Origin: JBCCZC01 sp039188505
GTDB lineage: Bacteria > Pseudomonadota > Gammaproteobacteria > Xanthomonadales > SZUA-38
Assembly (NCBI GenBank): GCA_039188505.1
Contig: JBCCZC010000021.1
Coordinates: 1 to 25,965, forward strand
Length of the DNA stretch: 25,965 nucleotides
Direction of reading: 5' to 3'
Of this stretch, positions 14,363 through 21,300 are shown piece after piece. The position numbers were made by a program, and so were the translations under genes. Numbering within the stretch: position 1 is the stretch's first letter; each line of letters opens with the position of its first letter. The notes under the pieces are model-generated. The model was not told the DNA's origin. It ran no database searches and worked only from the letters and a program-made list of their open reading frames with translations.

Positions 14363-15888
14363 GCCAGCCCGAACCGCCCTCCGCGGGCCCGCTGAGCGCC
14401 GCTGACAGCGGCCTCCTGGTCGGGAGCCTGCTGATCGTCTCCGCCTGCACGCTCGTCTACGAGCTGCTGATCAGTGCGCTGTCGTCGTATTTTCTCGGCT
14501 CGAGCGTGCTCCATTTCTCCATCACGATCGGGCTGTTCCTGTTCTTCATGGGCGTGGGATCCTTCCTGTCGCGCTTCTTCCATTACGACCTGCTCGACCG
14601 CTACGTCCTGATCGAAATCCTCATCGGCCTCATCGGTGGTCTGAGTGGTGTGCTGCTCTACGCGGCCTACGCGACGACCGAGCACTACTACCTGGTCGCT
14701 CTGCTCCTGATCGCCGGAATCAGTGTTCTCGCGGGCCTCGAGATTCCGCTCGTGACGCGCCTGCTGCAGGACGCCCGGGGCCTACGCCGATCGCTTTCGG
14801 ACGTCTTGGCCTTCGACTACCTCGGCGCGCTTTTCGCGGCGCTGCTGTTCCCCCTCGTACTCGTCCCCTACGTCGGCCTGCAGCGGACGGCCTTCGCCGT
14901 CGGCCTCGTGAATCTCGGCGTCGCGGGCGTCCTGCTTGCGAGGCTGTCGCCACGCCTGGGGCAGGCCGCGCCGCTGCGGCTGCTCGCCGTCGGCGTGGGT
15001 GTGATCCTCGCGCTGGGCCTGGTCTACACGAGCTCGCTCACCCGTTGGTTCGAGCAATACCTGTACCAGGACGAGATCGTCCACGTCGCCCAGACGCCCT
15101 ATCAGCGCATCGTTCTGACGCAGCGAAAGAACGACCTGCGCCTGTTCCTCAACGGCAGCCTCCAGTTCTCGAGCATCGACGAGTACCGCTACCACGAACC
15201 GCTGGTTCATCTCGCCGCCGGCGCCGCCCGGCGCCTCGATGAGGTGCTGGTGCTGGGCGGTGGCGACGGCCTGGCCGTCCGTGAGCTGCTGCGCTACCCC
15301 GAGGTGGGCCGCATCACGGTCGTGGATATCGACCCGGCCGTGACCGAGCTGGCGTCGACCCACGCCATGCTGCGCTCCCTCAACGCCGGCGCGCTGCAGG
15401 ACCCGCGGGTCTCCATCGTTCACCAGGACGCCTTCGAGTATCTCGAGGGTGCGTCGACGCGCTACAACCTCGTCGTTGCCGATCTGCCGGATCCATCAAC
15501 GCTGGATCTCGGCAAGCTCTACACGGTCACCTTCTACCGCCTCCTGCAAGCCCGCCTCGCGGCCGACGGCGTCTTCGTGACCCAGGCCTCGTCTCCGTTC
15601 TTCGCCCGCAAAGCCTATTGGTGCATCGGCGCGACGCTCGGCGAGGTCTTCGACGAGGTCGTTCCGGTCCAGAGCTACGTCCCCGCCTTCGGCCTCTGGG
15701 GATTCCACATCGCCAGCCAGGCCTCACTGGCTTTCGAAGCCCGCCCGCTCCCGTCGGACCTCCGCTTCGCCGAGGCTGGCTATGCAGGTCGCGCCCGCCA
15801 CCTGCCTCCCGACGTCGGCCCGCTGGATGTCGACGTCAACCGGCTCGAGAACCAGGTCCTGGTGCAGTACTACAGCACGGCAAACTGA
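14359..15888 (+). CDS. Membrane-bound spermidine-synthase-like aminopropyltransferase, probable CTG start
   Basis: The N-terminal third has about six to seven hydrophobic helices. The rest is a spermidine-synthase fold: LRLFLNGSLQFSSIDEYRYHEPLVHLA, VLVLGGGDGLAVRELLRY, ITVVDIDPAV, DPRVSIVHQDAFEYL and VVADLPDPS, the position of the catalytic Asp loop. It should transfer an aminopropyl group from decarboxylated S-adenosylmethionine to an amine, but the acceptor is unknown. The first ATG/GTG/TTG in frame is GTG 14506, which would delete the first conserved helix (SACTLVYELLISALSSYFLGSS). The frame is open further back, and CTG 14359 overlaps the DUF350 stop in a CTGA arrangement. From there the protein is 509 residues, close to what I recall for the family. 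The start is inferred. Confidence 0.82.
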   Translation: MSQPEPPSAGPLSAADSGLLVGSLLIVSACTLVYELLISALSSYFLGSSVLHFSITIGLFLFFMGVGSFLSRFFHYDLLDRYVLIEILIGLIGGLSGVLLYAAYATTEHYYLVALLLIAGISVLAGLEIPLVTRLLQDARGLRRSLSDVLAFDYLGALFAALLFPLVLVPYVGLQRTAFAVGLVNLGVAGVLLARLSPRLGQAAPLRLLAVGVGVILALGLVYTSSLTRWFEQYLYQDEIVHVAQTPYQRIVLTQRKNDLRLFLNGSLQFSSIDEYRYHEPLVHLAAGAARRLDEVLVLGGGDGLAVRELLRYPEVGRITVVDIDPAVTELASTHAMLRSLNAGALQDPRVSIVHQDAFEYLEGASTRYNLVVADLPDPSTLDLGKLYTVTFYRLLQARLAADGVFVTQASSPFFARKAYWCIGATLGEVFDEVVPVQSYVPAFGLWGFHIASQASLAFEARPLPSDLRFAEAGYAGRARHLPPDVGPLDVDVNRLENQVLVQYYSTAN

Positions 15889-16001
15889 ACGTGTTGTCAT
15901 CCGGTGCCGACAGGCCACCCTGGCAAGACCCCGCGCTGCTTCTACGTTTGCGCAACGAGAGCCAGCGAGACCACCAGCTCGCCGAAAGGCACTCCGCTGC
16001 T

Positions 16002-16118
16002 ACGCCTCTGAAAACAAAGCTAGCGAATCTGAGCGGCTTTGAGTGGCGCGAGCCAGTCAAAGAAGCGATACGAGCCTTCCCTCTGGTCCTCGCCCCGCCC
16101 GCAGCGCGGAGCAACACT
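16002..16118 (+). repeat. Dispersed intergenic repeat, copy A (two hairpins)
   Basis: An ACGCCTCT octamer (16002-16009) leads a 27-base block (16010-16036, starting GAAAACAAAGCTAGCG) that matches copy B at all but one position. A hairpin follows at 16037-16062: an 11-position stem CTTTGAGTGGC / GCCAGTCAAAG with one G-G mismatch and a GCGA loop. The next 33 bases (16063-16095, starting AAGCGATACGAGCC) match copy B with 3 differences. A weaker GC hairpin (CCGC/GCGG) then leads to GCGGAGCAAC. Right boundary near 16118 is approximate. It lies just downstream of the aminopropyltransferase gene. Confidence 0.75.
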
Positions 16119-16167
16119 ACCCGTCCCTTTTGAATCGTAAACCCTTGTTGTTCTTTGATTCGGATCG

Positions 16168-16195
16168 TTGCACCCCCTGAACCCGCTGCTATAAC
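16168..16195 (+). promoter_or_regulatory. Promoter of the 80-aa gene
   Basis: TTGCAC (16168-16173) and TATAAC (16190-16195) are separated by 16 bases. The -10 is a five-of-six match and the -35 is only partial. The ATG at 16226 follows about 25 bases after the expected start, with GGGGGAG at 16214-16220 as ribosome site. Confidence 0.5.
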
Positions 16196-16225
16196 TGAAC
16201 ACAAGGAACACTCGGGGGAGTTACC

Positions 16226-16468
16226 ATGGAAGACCGACGCCACGATCAACGCAGGCTCAACGTCCACGCCCTCAAGCGAGAGCTCAATGCCGATCAGCTC
16301 GCAACGCTGAACAGCCTGGAATCCTTCGGCTGGGAGCTCAAGTTCGTCCGCAAGCCGCTCTTCCAGGACCCGGTGCCCATCGTCTTCGACGACTCCCGCG
16401 AACACTTCGCGGTCCTCGAAGCCGACGGCACCCTGAACGAGGAGCCGGGGATCACGATCAGGGATTAG
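16226..16468 (+). CDS. Conserved hypothetical protein, 80 aa
   Basis: ATG 16226 has the strong site GGGGGAG. The protein opens with a very basic MEDRRHDQRR, then a helical LKRELNADQLATLNSLESFGW. The second half is beta-rich and looks conserved (WELKFVRKPLFQDPVPIVFDD; HFAVLEADGTLNEEPGI). No signal, Cys or membrane segment, so it is cytoplasmic. I do not recognise a named family. The Arg-rich start recalls the RxxxR of PilZ proteins, and a PilZ-like protein is encoded next on the other strand, but the protein is too short for a PilZ barrel. It has its own promoter and is bracketed by the two repeat copies. Confidence 0.75.
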   Translation: MEDRRHDQRRLNVHALKRELNADQLATLNSLESFGWELKFVRKPLFQDPVPIVFDDSREHFAVLEADGTLNEEPGITIRD

Positions 16469-16656
16469 TGGAGCTCGCCGTGACTCTCGGACCGGGTCAG
16501 CCCAGAGCGAGCGCCGCCTGGCCGTTCACATCCAGACCGGAATGACCGACACGGTGCTCCCTGGCCCTGGCAGAAGCGCACCGCTCCCAGGCGTTTGCAG
16601 CTCGAATAGTGGCGACACGAGCCCGCACGAACGCCTGCCACAGCCCCTCCGCACAT

Positions 16657-16696
16657 ACGCTTCAACGCTTCAACGCTTCAACGCCTCTACGCTTCT
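16657..16696 (+). repeat. 8-base tandem array (five units)
   Basis: Three identical ACGCTTCA units (16657-16680) are followed by ACGCCTCT and ACGCTTCT (16681-16696). The last unit runs directly into the conserved block of repeat copy B. Copy A has a single unit, ACGCCTCT, at the same place, so unit number varies between copies. Confidence 0.85.
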
Positions 16697-16806
16697 GAAA
16701 ACAAAGCTAGCGAGTCTGAGCGGTTTTTCGAGCACAGCTCGAAAAGAAGCGATACGAGCCTTCCCCTTGGTCTTCGCCCGGCTTGCCGGGCGGAGCAGCG
16801 ATACGA
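16689..16806 (+). repeat. Dispersed intergenic repeat, copy B (two perfect hairpins)
   Basis: Same order as copy A. The octamer is followed by a conserved 27-base block (16697-16723), then a perfect 9-bp hairpin at 16725-16745 (TTTTCGAGC, loop ACA, GCTCGAAAA). A conserved 33-base block (16747-16779) overlaps a perfect 8-bp hairpin at 16775-16792 (CGCCCGGC, loop TT, GCCGGGCG), which is followed by GAGCAGCGATACGAGG. The stem sequence of the first hairpin is unrelated to that of copy A although the flanks are nearly identical. It sits between two convergent genes. Confidence 0.8.
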
Positions 16807-16815
16807 GGCCACCAA

Positions 16816-18471
16816 TTAGTCTCGCGCATACCCCATCAGCACGACTTCCGAGGTCTTCTCGAGCTTCTCGCTCGTGGCGATGGGGCCGCAGAAGCTCTTG
16901 CGGCTGTCGCCAACGCAGATCGCGGTCGGTCCGGCGATCGCGGACATGCCCGCGGTCGCGAAGCGGTCCTTGCCATTGCCGTCCCCGTCCCGGAAGGGCC
17001 GGTAGCCCAGGGCCCGGTGCGGCACCGCGGCGTCGCCGCTCTGGGTCGCGAGCAGCGCGGCCGGAACCAGGTCGCGGCCCACCACACCGATGCCGAGCTC
17101 GATCTCGCGGACGTCGATGGCATTGAGCCAGCGCACGATGCCCATCATCCAGAGCGGAGTCCGCTCGAACAGCGAGTCCGCGCAGAGCACCACGAGTTCC
17201 CCGACGCGAACCTGGAGCCGTTCGACGTCGACAAGGCGCAGGCGATAGCCGCCGAGGCTCTGGTTGAGCACCTCCGCCTCGTAGGCCGGCGGCCGTCCCT
17301 CGACCGTGTCCTGGCCGCCGAAGCGGGGGCGGTCGCGGCTCGCCGCCTCGACGAATGACGGATCGCCATACTCCCGGAGGAAGCGCGTAAACGGTCCCTC
17401 GTCTGCAAGCATGAAGTGGGCCGCGTGCAGCCCCACGAAGAGGCGCACCATGTGATGGCCCTGCAGCCGCTGGAAGGACCGCTTGCGTCGAATCCCCCAG
17501 GTTGCCAGGAGCTGGTTGATCAGATCCCGGTCGATGATCAGTGGCTTGCCGTCGTTATCCTTGAAGGACAGCTCACGCAACTGCTCCTGGGCCGTTTCCT
17601 CGACCTCGAGCAGCCAGTTCCGGAGTTCGCGTACGTCGAAGACGAGGTCGAACTTGGCCGGGACCTCGCCATCCGTGATCAGGACCGGGGGATCGTCGCC
17701 CTCGACCTCGATTTCGAAGAGTCCGGCCGCTGCCTTGTCGAGCGACACGGCGGCATTGACCCGGATCCGACGGGCCCAGAGCGCGGCGGCCTGGGCCAGC
17801 GCCCGCATCGCGCGCTGTCCGAGCCGGCTAGGATCGCTGATGCCGAAGAGCGCGATTCGCCGGAACAGATCATCGATCGACGCCGAGGTGGCGAGGCACA
17901 GATCGGACTCGATCACCCGTTCGTGCATGTCGTTCTGGCGAGCAAACGCGTAGAGCACGTTGATCTCGTTCCACACCTGCGGGGCGGCCTGCTGGTAGAG
18001 CATGCCCTGGCGATAGAGCATCTGTTCAAGGCAGGCGAGCGCGGCATGCAGGCACCGGCCGACGGCGCGCTTCTGCATAAAGCCCACGGAAGTGGAGGTG
18101 CCGACCATGTCGTAGGCCGCGAGCCGGTAGCCCATCGACAGTTCGCGGAAGAACTGCACGGCCACGCGACCGACGCGATCACGCTTCTCGTCGAGGGGGA
18201 AGGCCGTATCGCGATAGTGCCGATCAAGGACACCCACGACGGTGAGTACCGGCGAGATGGTGTGGTCGAGCATCTCCAGGCGCTGCTTCTGGGGAATCTC
18301 CGCCTGGTTCATCTCCTGCAGTGCGAGCAGCAGCTGATTACCGGCGGCGGTCATGTTCCCGAGCGGCAGCGATTCGAGCCACGCCAGGTAGCGCTTGACC
18401 TGCGCCAGCCGTGAACTCTTCTCCGGCCGGCCCTGTTCCGGGCGATGCAGGCTGAGTTTGACTTTCTTCAT
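16816..18471 (-). CDS. Large PilZ-like domain protein, 551 aa
   Basis: ATG 18471 follows GGGGAGG by about 11 bases. The protein is soluble: no signal or membrane helix. The first ~330 residues are helical (LAQVKRYLAWLESLPLGNMTAAGNQLLLALQEMNQAEIPQKQRLEMLDHTISPVL). About residue 385 on is beta-rich and PilZ-like: AYEAEVLNQSLGGYRLRLVD with the N-x-S-x2-G signature at ~403-408, then VGELVVLC and WMMGIVRWLNA. A clear RxxxR, which contacts cyclic di-GMP in canonical PilZ domains, is not obvious ahead of it, so ligand binding is uncertain. Similar long PilZ proteins occur in gammaproteobacteria as probable c-di-GMP effectors. It is transcribed alone, with a 282-base upstream region. Confidence 0.65.
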   Translation of the reverse strand: MKKVKLSLHRPEQGRPEKSSRLAQVKRYLAWLESLPLGNMTAAGNQLLLALQEMNQAEIPQKQRLEMLDHTISPVLTVVGVLDRHYRDTAFPLDEKRDRVGRVAVQFFRELSMGYRLAAYDMVGTSTSVGFMQKRAVGRCLHAALACLEQMLYRQGMLYQQAAPQVWNEINVLYAFARQNDMHERVIESDLCLATSASIDDLFRRIALFGISDPSRLGQRAMRALAQAAALWARRIRVNAAVSLDKAAAGLFEIEVEGDDPPVLITDGEVPAKFDLVFDVRELRNWLLEVEETAQEQLRELSFKDNDGKPLIIDRDLINQLLATWGIRRKRSFQRLQGHHMVRLFVGLHAAHFMLADEGPFTRFLREYGDPSFVEAASRDRPRFGGQDTVEGRPPAYEAEVLNQSLGGYRLRLVDVERLQVRVGELVVLCADSLFERTPLWMMGIVRWLNAIDVREIELGIGVVGRDLVPAALLATQSGDAAVPHRALGYRPFRDGDGNGKDRFATAGMSAIAGPTAICVGDSRKSFCGPIATSEKLEKTSEVVLMGYARD

Positions 18472-18753
18472 TGGTGCTGCGGCCTCCCCTAGCCGGAGTA
18501 TTTCGTCAGTTGCCCTGCAGCCGAAATTTTTGCCTTTTCAATCATGGGCTTAGACCATAACTCGGGCATTAGAACGTCACGCTATCTGACGCCGCCGATC
18601 TCTCGCTGCCCCTGGCGGCACAGCTCGTACGATCTGCACTCGCCAGCGACACCGAGAATTCCGGCAACCGACGAAATAATCCGCCGAGCGCCGATCCAGC
18701 GTACGGATCAACGATAACGGAAAGTCGCACACCTTTGAATGAGAAGCGCGCCG
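18472..18753. other. Upstream region of the PilZ-like gene, 282 bp
   Basis: It lies between the der stop and the PilZ-like start, both genes on the minus strand. The part next to the PilZ-like gene (about 18515-18590) is distinctly AT-richer than the surroundings and is the likely promoter zone. I found no confident -35/-10 pair, no strong terminator hairpin after der, and no ORF with a ribosome site. Confidence 0.4.
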
Positions 18754-20148
18754 CTAGCGCTTACGATTAACGAATCTTTTCAAGCGTTTGCGTTTCGCCA
18801 GCTGACGACCCGAAAGCTGGTTGCGGCGGCCCTTGAAGGGATTCTCCGACTGCCGCAGATCCAGCAGGATCGGCGTCCCCACGAGCTGGAGACGCTTGCG
18901 GAAGACGCCGGCCAGGTAGCGCCGGTAGCTGTCGGGGATCGTGTGCACCCGCGTGCCATGGATCACGATCCGGAGCGGCACGTTGCCACCGAGGTGCGCG
19001 TATCGCAGCTTGGCGGTCCGACCATGCACCATCGGGGGCTGATGGGCGTCGTAGGCACCCTGGAGAATCTCCGTGAGCCGCTTGGTGCTGAGCTGCTGGT
19101 GGGAAGCGTCGTAGGCCGCCTCCACGGCGTCCATCATCTCGCCAAGTCCGCTGCCGTGGAGCGCCGAGATGAAGACCTGCTCGGCGTAGGGGACGAAGGT
19201 CAGGCGACGATCCAGCTCCCGGCGAACGGTGTCGCGCTGTTCGGTCGGCAGGTGGTCCCATTTGTTGATGGCGATGACCAGCGGCCGCGCTGCCTTCAGC
19301 ACCAAACCCAGCAGCGTGGCGTCCTGCTCGACGATTCCTTCCTGCGCATCGATGGTGACGATGATGACATCGGACTCCTCGATCGCCCGAAGCGCCTTGA
19401 TCACGCTGAACTTCTCAACGCTCTCGTCCACCCGGGAGCGCCGCCGGACACCTGCGGTATCCACGAGGGTGAAATCGCGCCCCTCGTAGACCCAGGGAAT
19501 CTCGATCGCATCGCGCGTCGTCCCGGGCGCGTCAAAGGCGACCACCCGCTCCTCGCCCAGGAGGCGATTCACGAGCGTCGACTTGCCGACGTTCGGCCGG
19601 CCGATCACCGTCAGGCGAATGCGCCGCTCCTGCTCGCCGTCCTCGGGCGTCGGCTCGACACCGGCCGCCTCGGCAACGATCTCACCGAGCTGCGTCGTGC
19701 CCCGCCGGTGCGCCGCGGCCACGGGCAGCACCTCCTCGAAGCCGAGCGTGTAGAAATCCGCGACGGCCACCGCCTCGTCCAGCCCATCGGTCTTGTTGAC
19801 GATGATCATCACGGGCTTGCCGGCGGTGCGCAGGCGTGCGGCGATGCGCTCGTCCTCCGCCACCAGCCCCGCCCTGCCGTCGACCACGAAGAGTACGAGC
19901 GATGATTCCTCGACCGCCGCCTGAACCTGGCCCTCCGTGAGGGCGTCGATGCCCTCGGTCGCGCCCGTCAGCCCGCCGGTATCGACCAGCACGAAGTTGC
20001 CCGAAACCGTTTCGGCGATACCGTAGCGGCGATCGCGGGTCAGGCCTTCGAAATCGGCCACCAGCGCATCGCGGCTCCGGGTCAGCACGTTGAAGAGCGT
20101 TGACTTGCCGACGTTGGGTCGGCCGACGAGGGCGACGACGGGAACCAT
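18754..20148 (-). CDS. der: Ribosome-assembly GTPase Der (EngA)
   Basis: A 464-residue essential GTPase with two tandem G domains that acts in late 50S ribosome assembly. G1 motifs are GRPNVGKST at residues 9-17 and again at 183-191. Each domain also has DT(A/G)G switch residues (LVDTGG at 55-59; LVDTAGV) and NKxD (NKTD near 118; NKWD). The C-terminal KH-like domain includes TKRLTEILQGAYDAHQPP, and the end is very basic. Start ATG 20148 lies 9 bases after the bamB stop. Last gene of the rlmN-der block. Confidence 0.97.
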   Translation of the reverse strand: MVPVVALVGRPNVGKSTLFNVLTRSRDALVADFEGLTRDRRYGIAETVSGNFVLVDTGGLTGATEGIDALTEGQVQAAVEESSLVLFVVDGRAGLVAEDERIAARLRTAGKPVMIIVNKTDGLDEAVAVADFYTLGFEEVLPVAAAHRRGTTQLGEIVAEAAGVEPTPEDGEQERRIRLTVIGRPNVGKSTLVNRLLGEERVVAFDAPGTTRDAIEIPWVYEGRDFTLVDTAGVRRRSRVDESVEKFSVIKALRAIEESDVIIVTIDAQEGIVEQDATLLGLVLKAARPLVIAINKWDHLPTEQRDTVRRELDRRLTFVPYAEQVFISALHGSGLGEMMDAVEAAYDASHQQLSTKRLTEILQGAYDAHQPPMVHGRTAKLRYAHLGGNVPLRIVIHGTRVHTIPDSYRRYLAGVFRKRLQLVGTPILLDLRQSENPFKGRRNQLSGRQLAKRKRLKRFVNRKR

Positions 20149-20157
20149 GTCGGCGCG

Positions 20158-21300
20158 TCAGGGTGCCGCTTCGAAGGCGGAGACCTTTCCGTCCTGGCTC
20201 TGCACGATGAGGAGGTTGCCGACGACCTGCGGCCGGACGACGAGCCCGCTGCTTCCGGCCTTCTGCCGGGCAACGAAGCGACCATCGTCCTCGGCCATCC
20301 AGTGCAGATAGCCTTCGAAGTCCCCGACCACGACCGCGTCACCGTGGTAAGCCGGGCCGGTAACGAGACGACGAACGAGCGCGTCCTGCTTCCACAGCGT
20401 ACCGCCGGTGAGGCGATCGATGCCCCAGACGGCATCGTTCGAGTCCGCGACCGCCAGCTGCGTGCGCGAGACGGAGACGCCGCCAGCAGAGGACATGTCC
20501 TTCACCCAGAGCAGGCGCCCGGAGTTCGCGGTAAGGGCCGCGAGCAGTCCCTGGTAGGTGACGGTGTAGATGTCGGATGCGACCATGACCATCGCGCCGT
20601 CGATGTCGACGATGCGCTCGAGCTCGGTCCGGCCCTGGGGGGCCGAAACGGTCTGTTCCCAGACCACCGTGCCGTCGGCGATGCGCAGCGCTGCCATGCG
20701 ACCGTTGTCGAAGCCGAGATACGCGTAGCCGCCGCGGAGCAACGGCTCGCCGGTGCCCCGTAACGTCAGCAGCGGCACGCTCTGGTCGTAGACCCAGGCG
20801 CGGCGCCCGGTCTCGGACTCGAAACCGAAGACGCGGCCGTCCTGGGACCGGACGATGACCATGCCATCGGCGGCCTGCGGTGCTGCGAGAATCTCCGAAG
20901 AGGTCTGGGCGCGCCAGCGCTCGGCACCGGTCACTTCGTCGAGCGCAATGACCTCACCGTCAAGCGAACCGACGAGAATCAGGTCATCGCCGAGGCCCGG
21001 ACCCGCGCTGAGCGGCTCATCGAGCTCCGTGGTCCAGAGGATGCGGCCGGTCGCCGGATCGATCGATCGCACCCGGCCACCCGCGCCAGCTGCGTGAACC
21101 TTGCCGCCACGCACCGACGGTCGCAGCCCGCCAAGCGGCAGCTTCGACTTGCCGCCGACCTCCACGCTCCAGGCCCGCTTCACGGCGATCTCGGGCGTAA
21201 AGTCGATCAGCTTCGCAGGCTTGAGCTCGTCGTCACCACCGAAGAGCGAACAGCCGCTCACCAGCAGCGCGAGGAAACCCGCCGCCGCAGCCCGGATCAT
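20158..21300 (-). CDS. bamB: Outer-membrane assembly lipoprotein BamB
   Basis: The 380-residue protein is a PQQ-like beta-propeller lipoprotein of the BAM complex, which inserts beta-barrel proteins into the outer membrane. A lipoprotein signal is visible: LVSGC with C17 as the lipid site and Ser at +2, consistent with outer-membrane sorting. Repeated propeller blades follow (SIDPATGRILWTTELD; ALDEVTGAERWRAQT; FESETGRRAWVYDQ; WGIDRLTGGTLWKQD). Start ATG 21300 overlaps the yfgM stop by 4 bases. It stands between yfgM and der, as expected. Confidence 0.96.
   Translation of the reverse strand: MIRAAAAGFLALLVSGCSLFGGDDELKPAKLIDFTPEIAVKRAWSVEVGGKSKLPLGGLRPSVRGGKVHAAGAGGRVRSIDPATGRILWTTELDEPLSAGPGLGDDLILVGSLDGEVIALDEVTGAERWRAQTSSEILAAPQAADGMVIVRSQDGRVFGFESETGRRAWVYDQSVPLLTLRGTGEPLLRGGYAYLGFDNGRMAALRIADGTVVWEQTVSAPQGRTELERIVDIDGAMVMVASDIYTVTYQGLLAALTANSGRLLWVKDMSSAGGVSVSRTQLAVADSNDAVWGIDRLTGGTLWKQDALVRRLVTGPAYHGDAVVVGDFEGYLHWMAEDDGRFVARQKAGSSGLVVRPQVVGNLLIVQSQDGKVSAFEAAP

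Larger units (their letters stand above)
15889..16225. other. Intergenic region with repeat copy A, 337 bp
   Basis: It runs from the aminopropyltransferase stop to the 80-aa gene. About 113 bases of unrecognised sequence are followed by repeat copy A (16002-16118), then a more AT-rich stretch carrying a promoter for the 80-aa gene. I see no credible ORF: frames through the repeat have no ribosome site. Confidence 0.6.
16469..16815. other. Convergent intergenic region with tandem array and repeat copy B, 347 bp
   Basis: It lies between the stops of the 80-aa gene (plus) and the PilZ-like gene (minus). Positions 16469-16656 hold nothing I recognise. The 8-base tandem array (16657-16696) and repeat copy B (16689-16806) fill the rest, ending 9 bases from the PilZ-like stop codon. 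The two hairpins there could end transcripts from both sides. Confidence 0.6.

Noticed and set aside
10710..15888. The SPFH module as an antiphage defence system
   Set aside because: The virion-core label is only a family name, and no nuclease, toxin or nucleotide-signalling domain is present. Nothing in the sequence supports defence over an envelope role.
16657..16696. Tandem array as a CRISPR
   Set aside because: The 8-base units are directly adjacent with no spacers, and no cas gene is in view.
15618..17126. Frames 15618-16133 and 16542-17126 as genes
   Set aside because: Each is a fusion of shadow sequence with the repeat reading, overlaps a real gene, and lacks a ribosome site. The shared peptide is discussed only as a repeat property.
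17416..19905. Long plus-strand frames opposite the PilZ-like gene (17416-18414) and der (18739-19905)
   Set aside because: They are antisense shadows; der is unambiguous and the PilZ-like protein has a ribosome site and coherent sequence.
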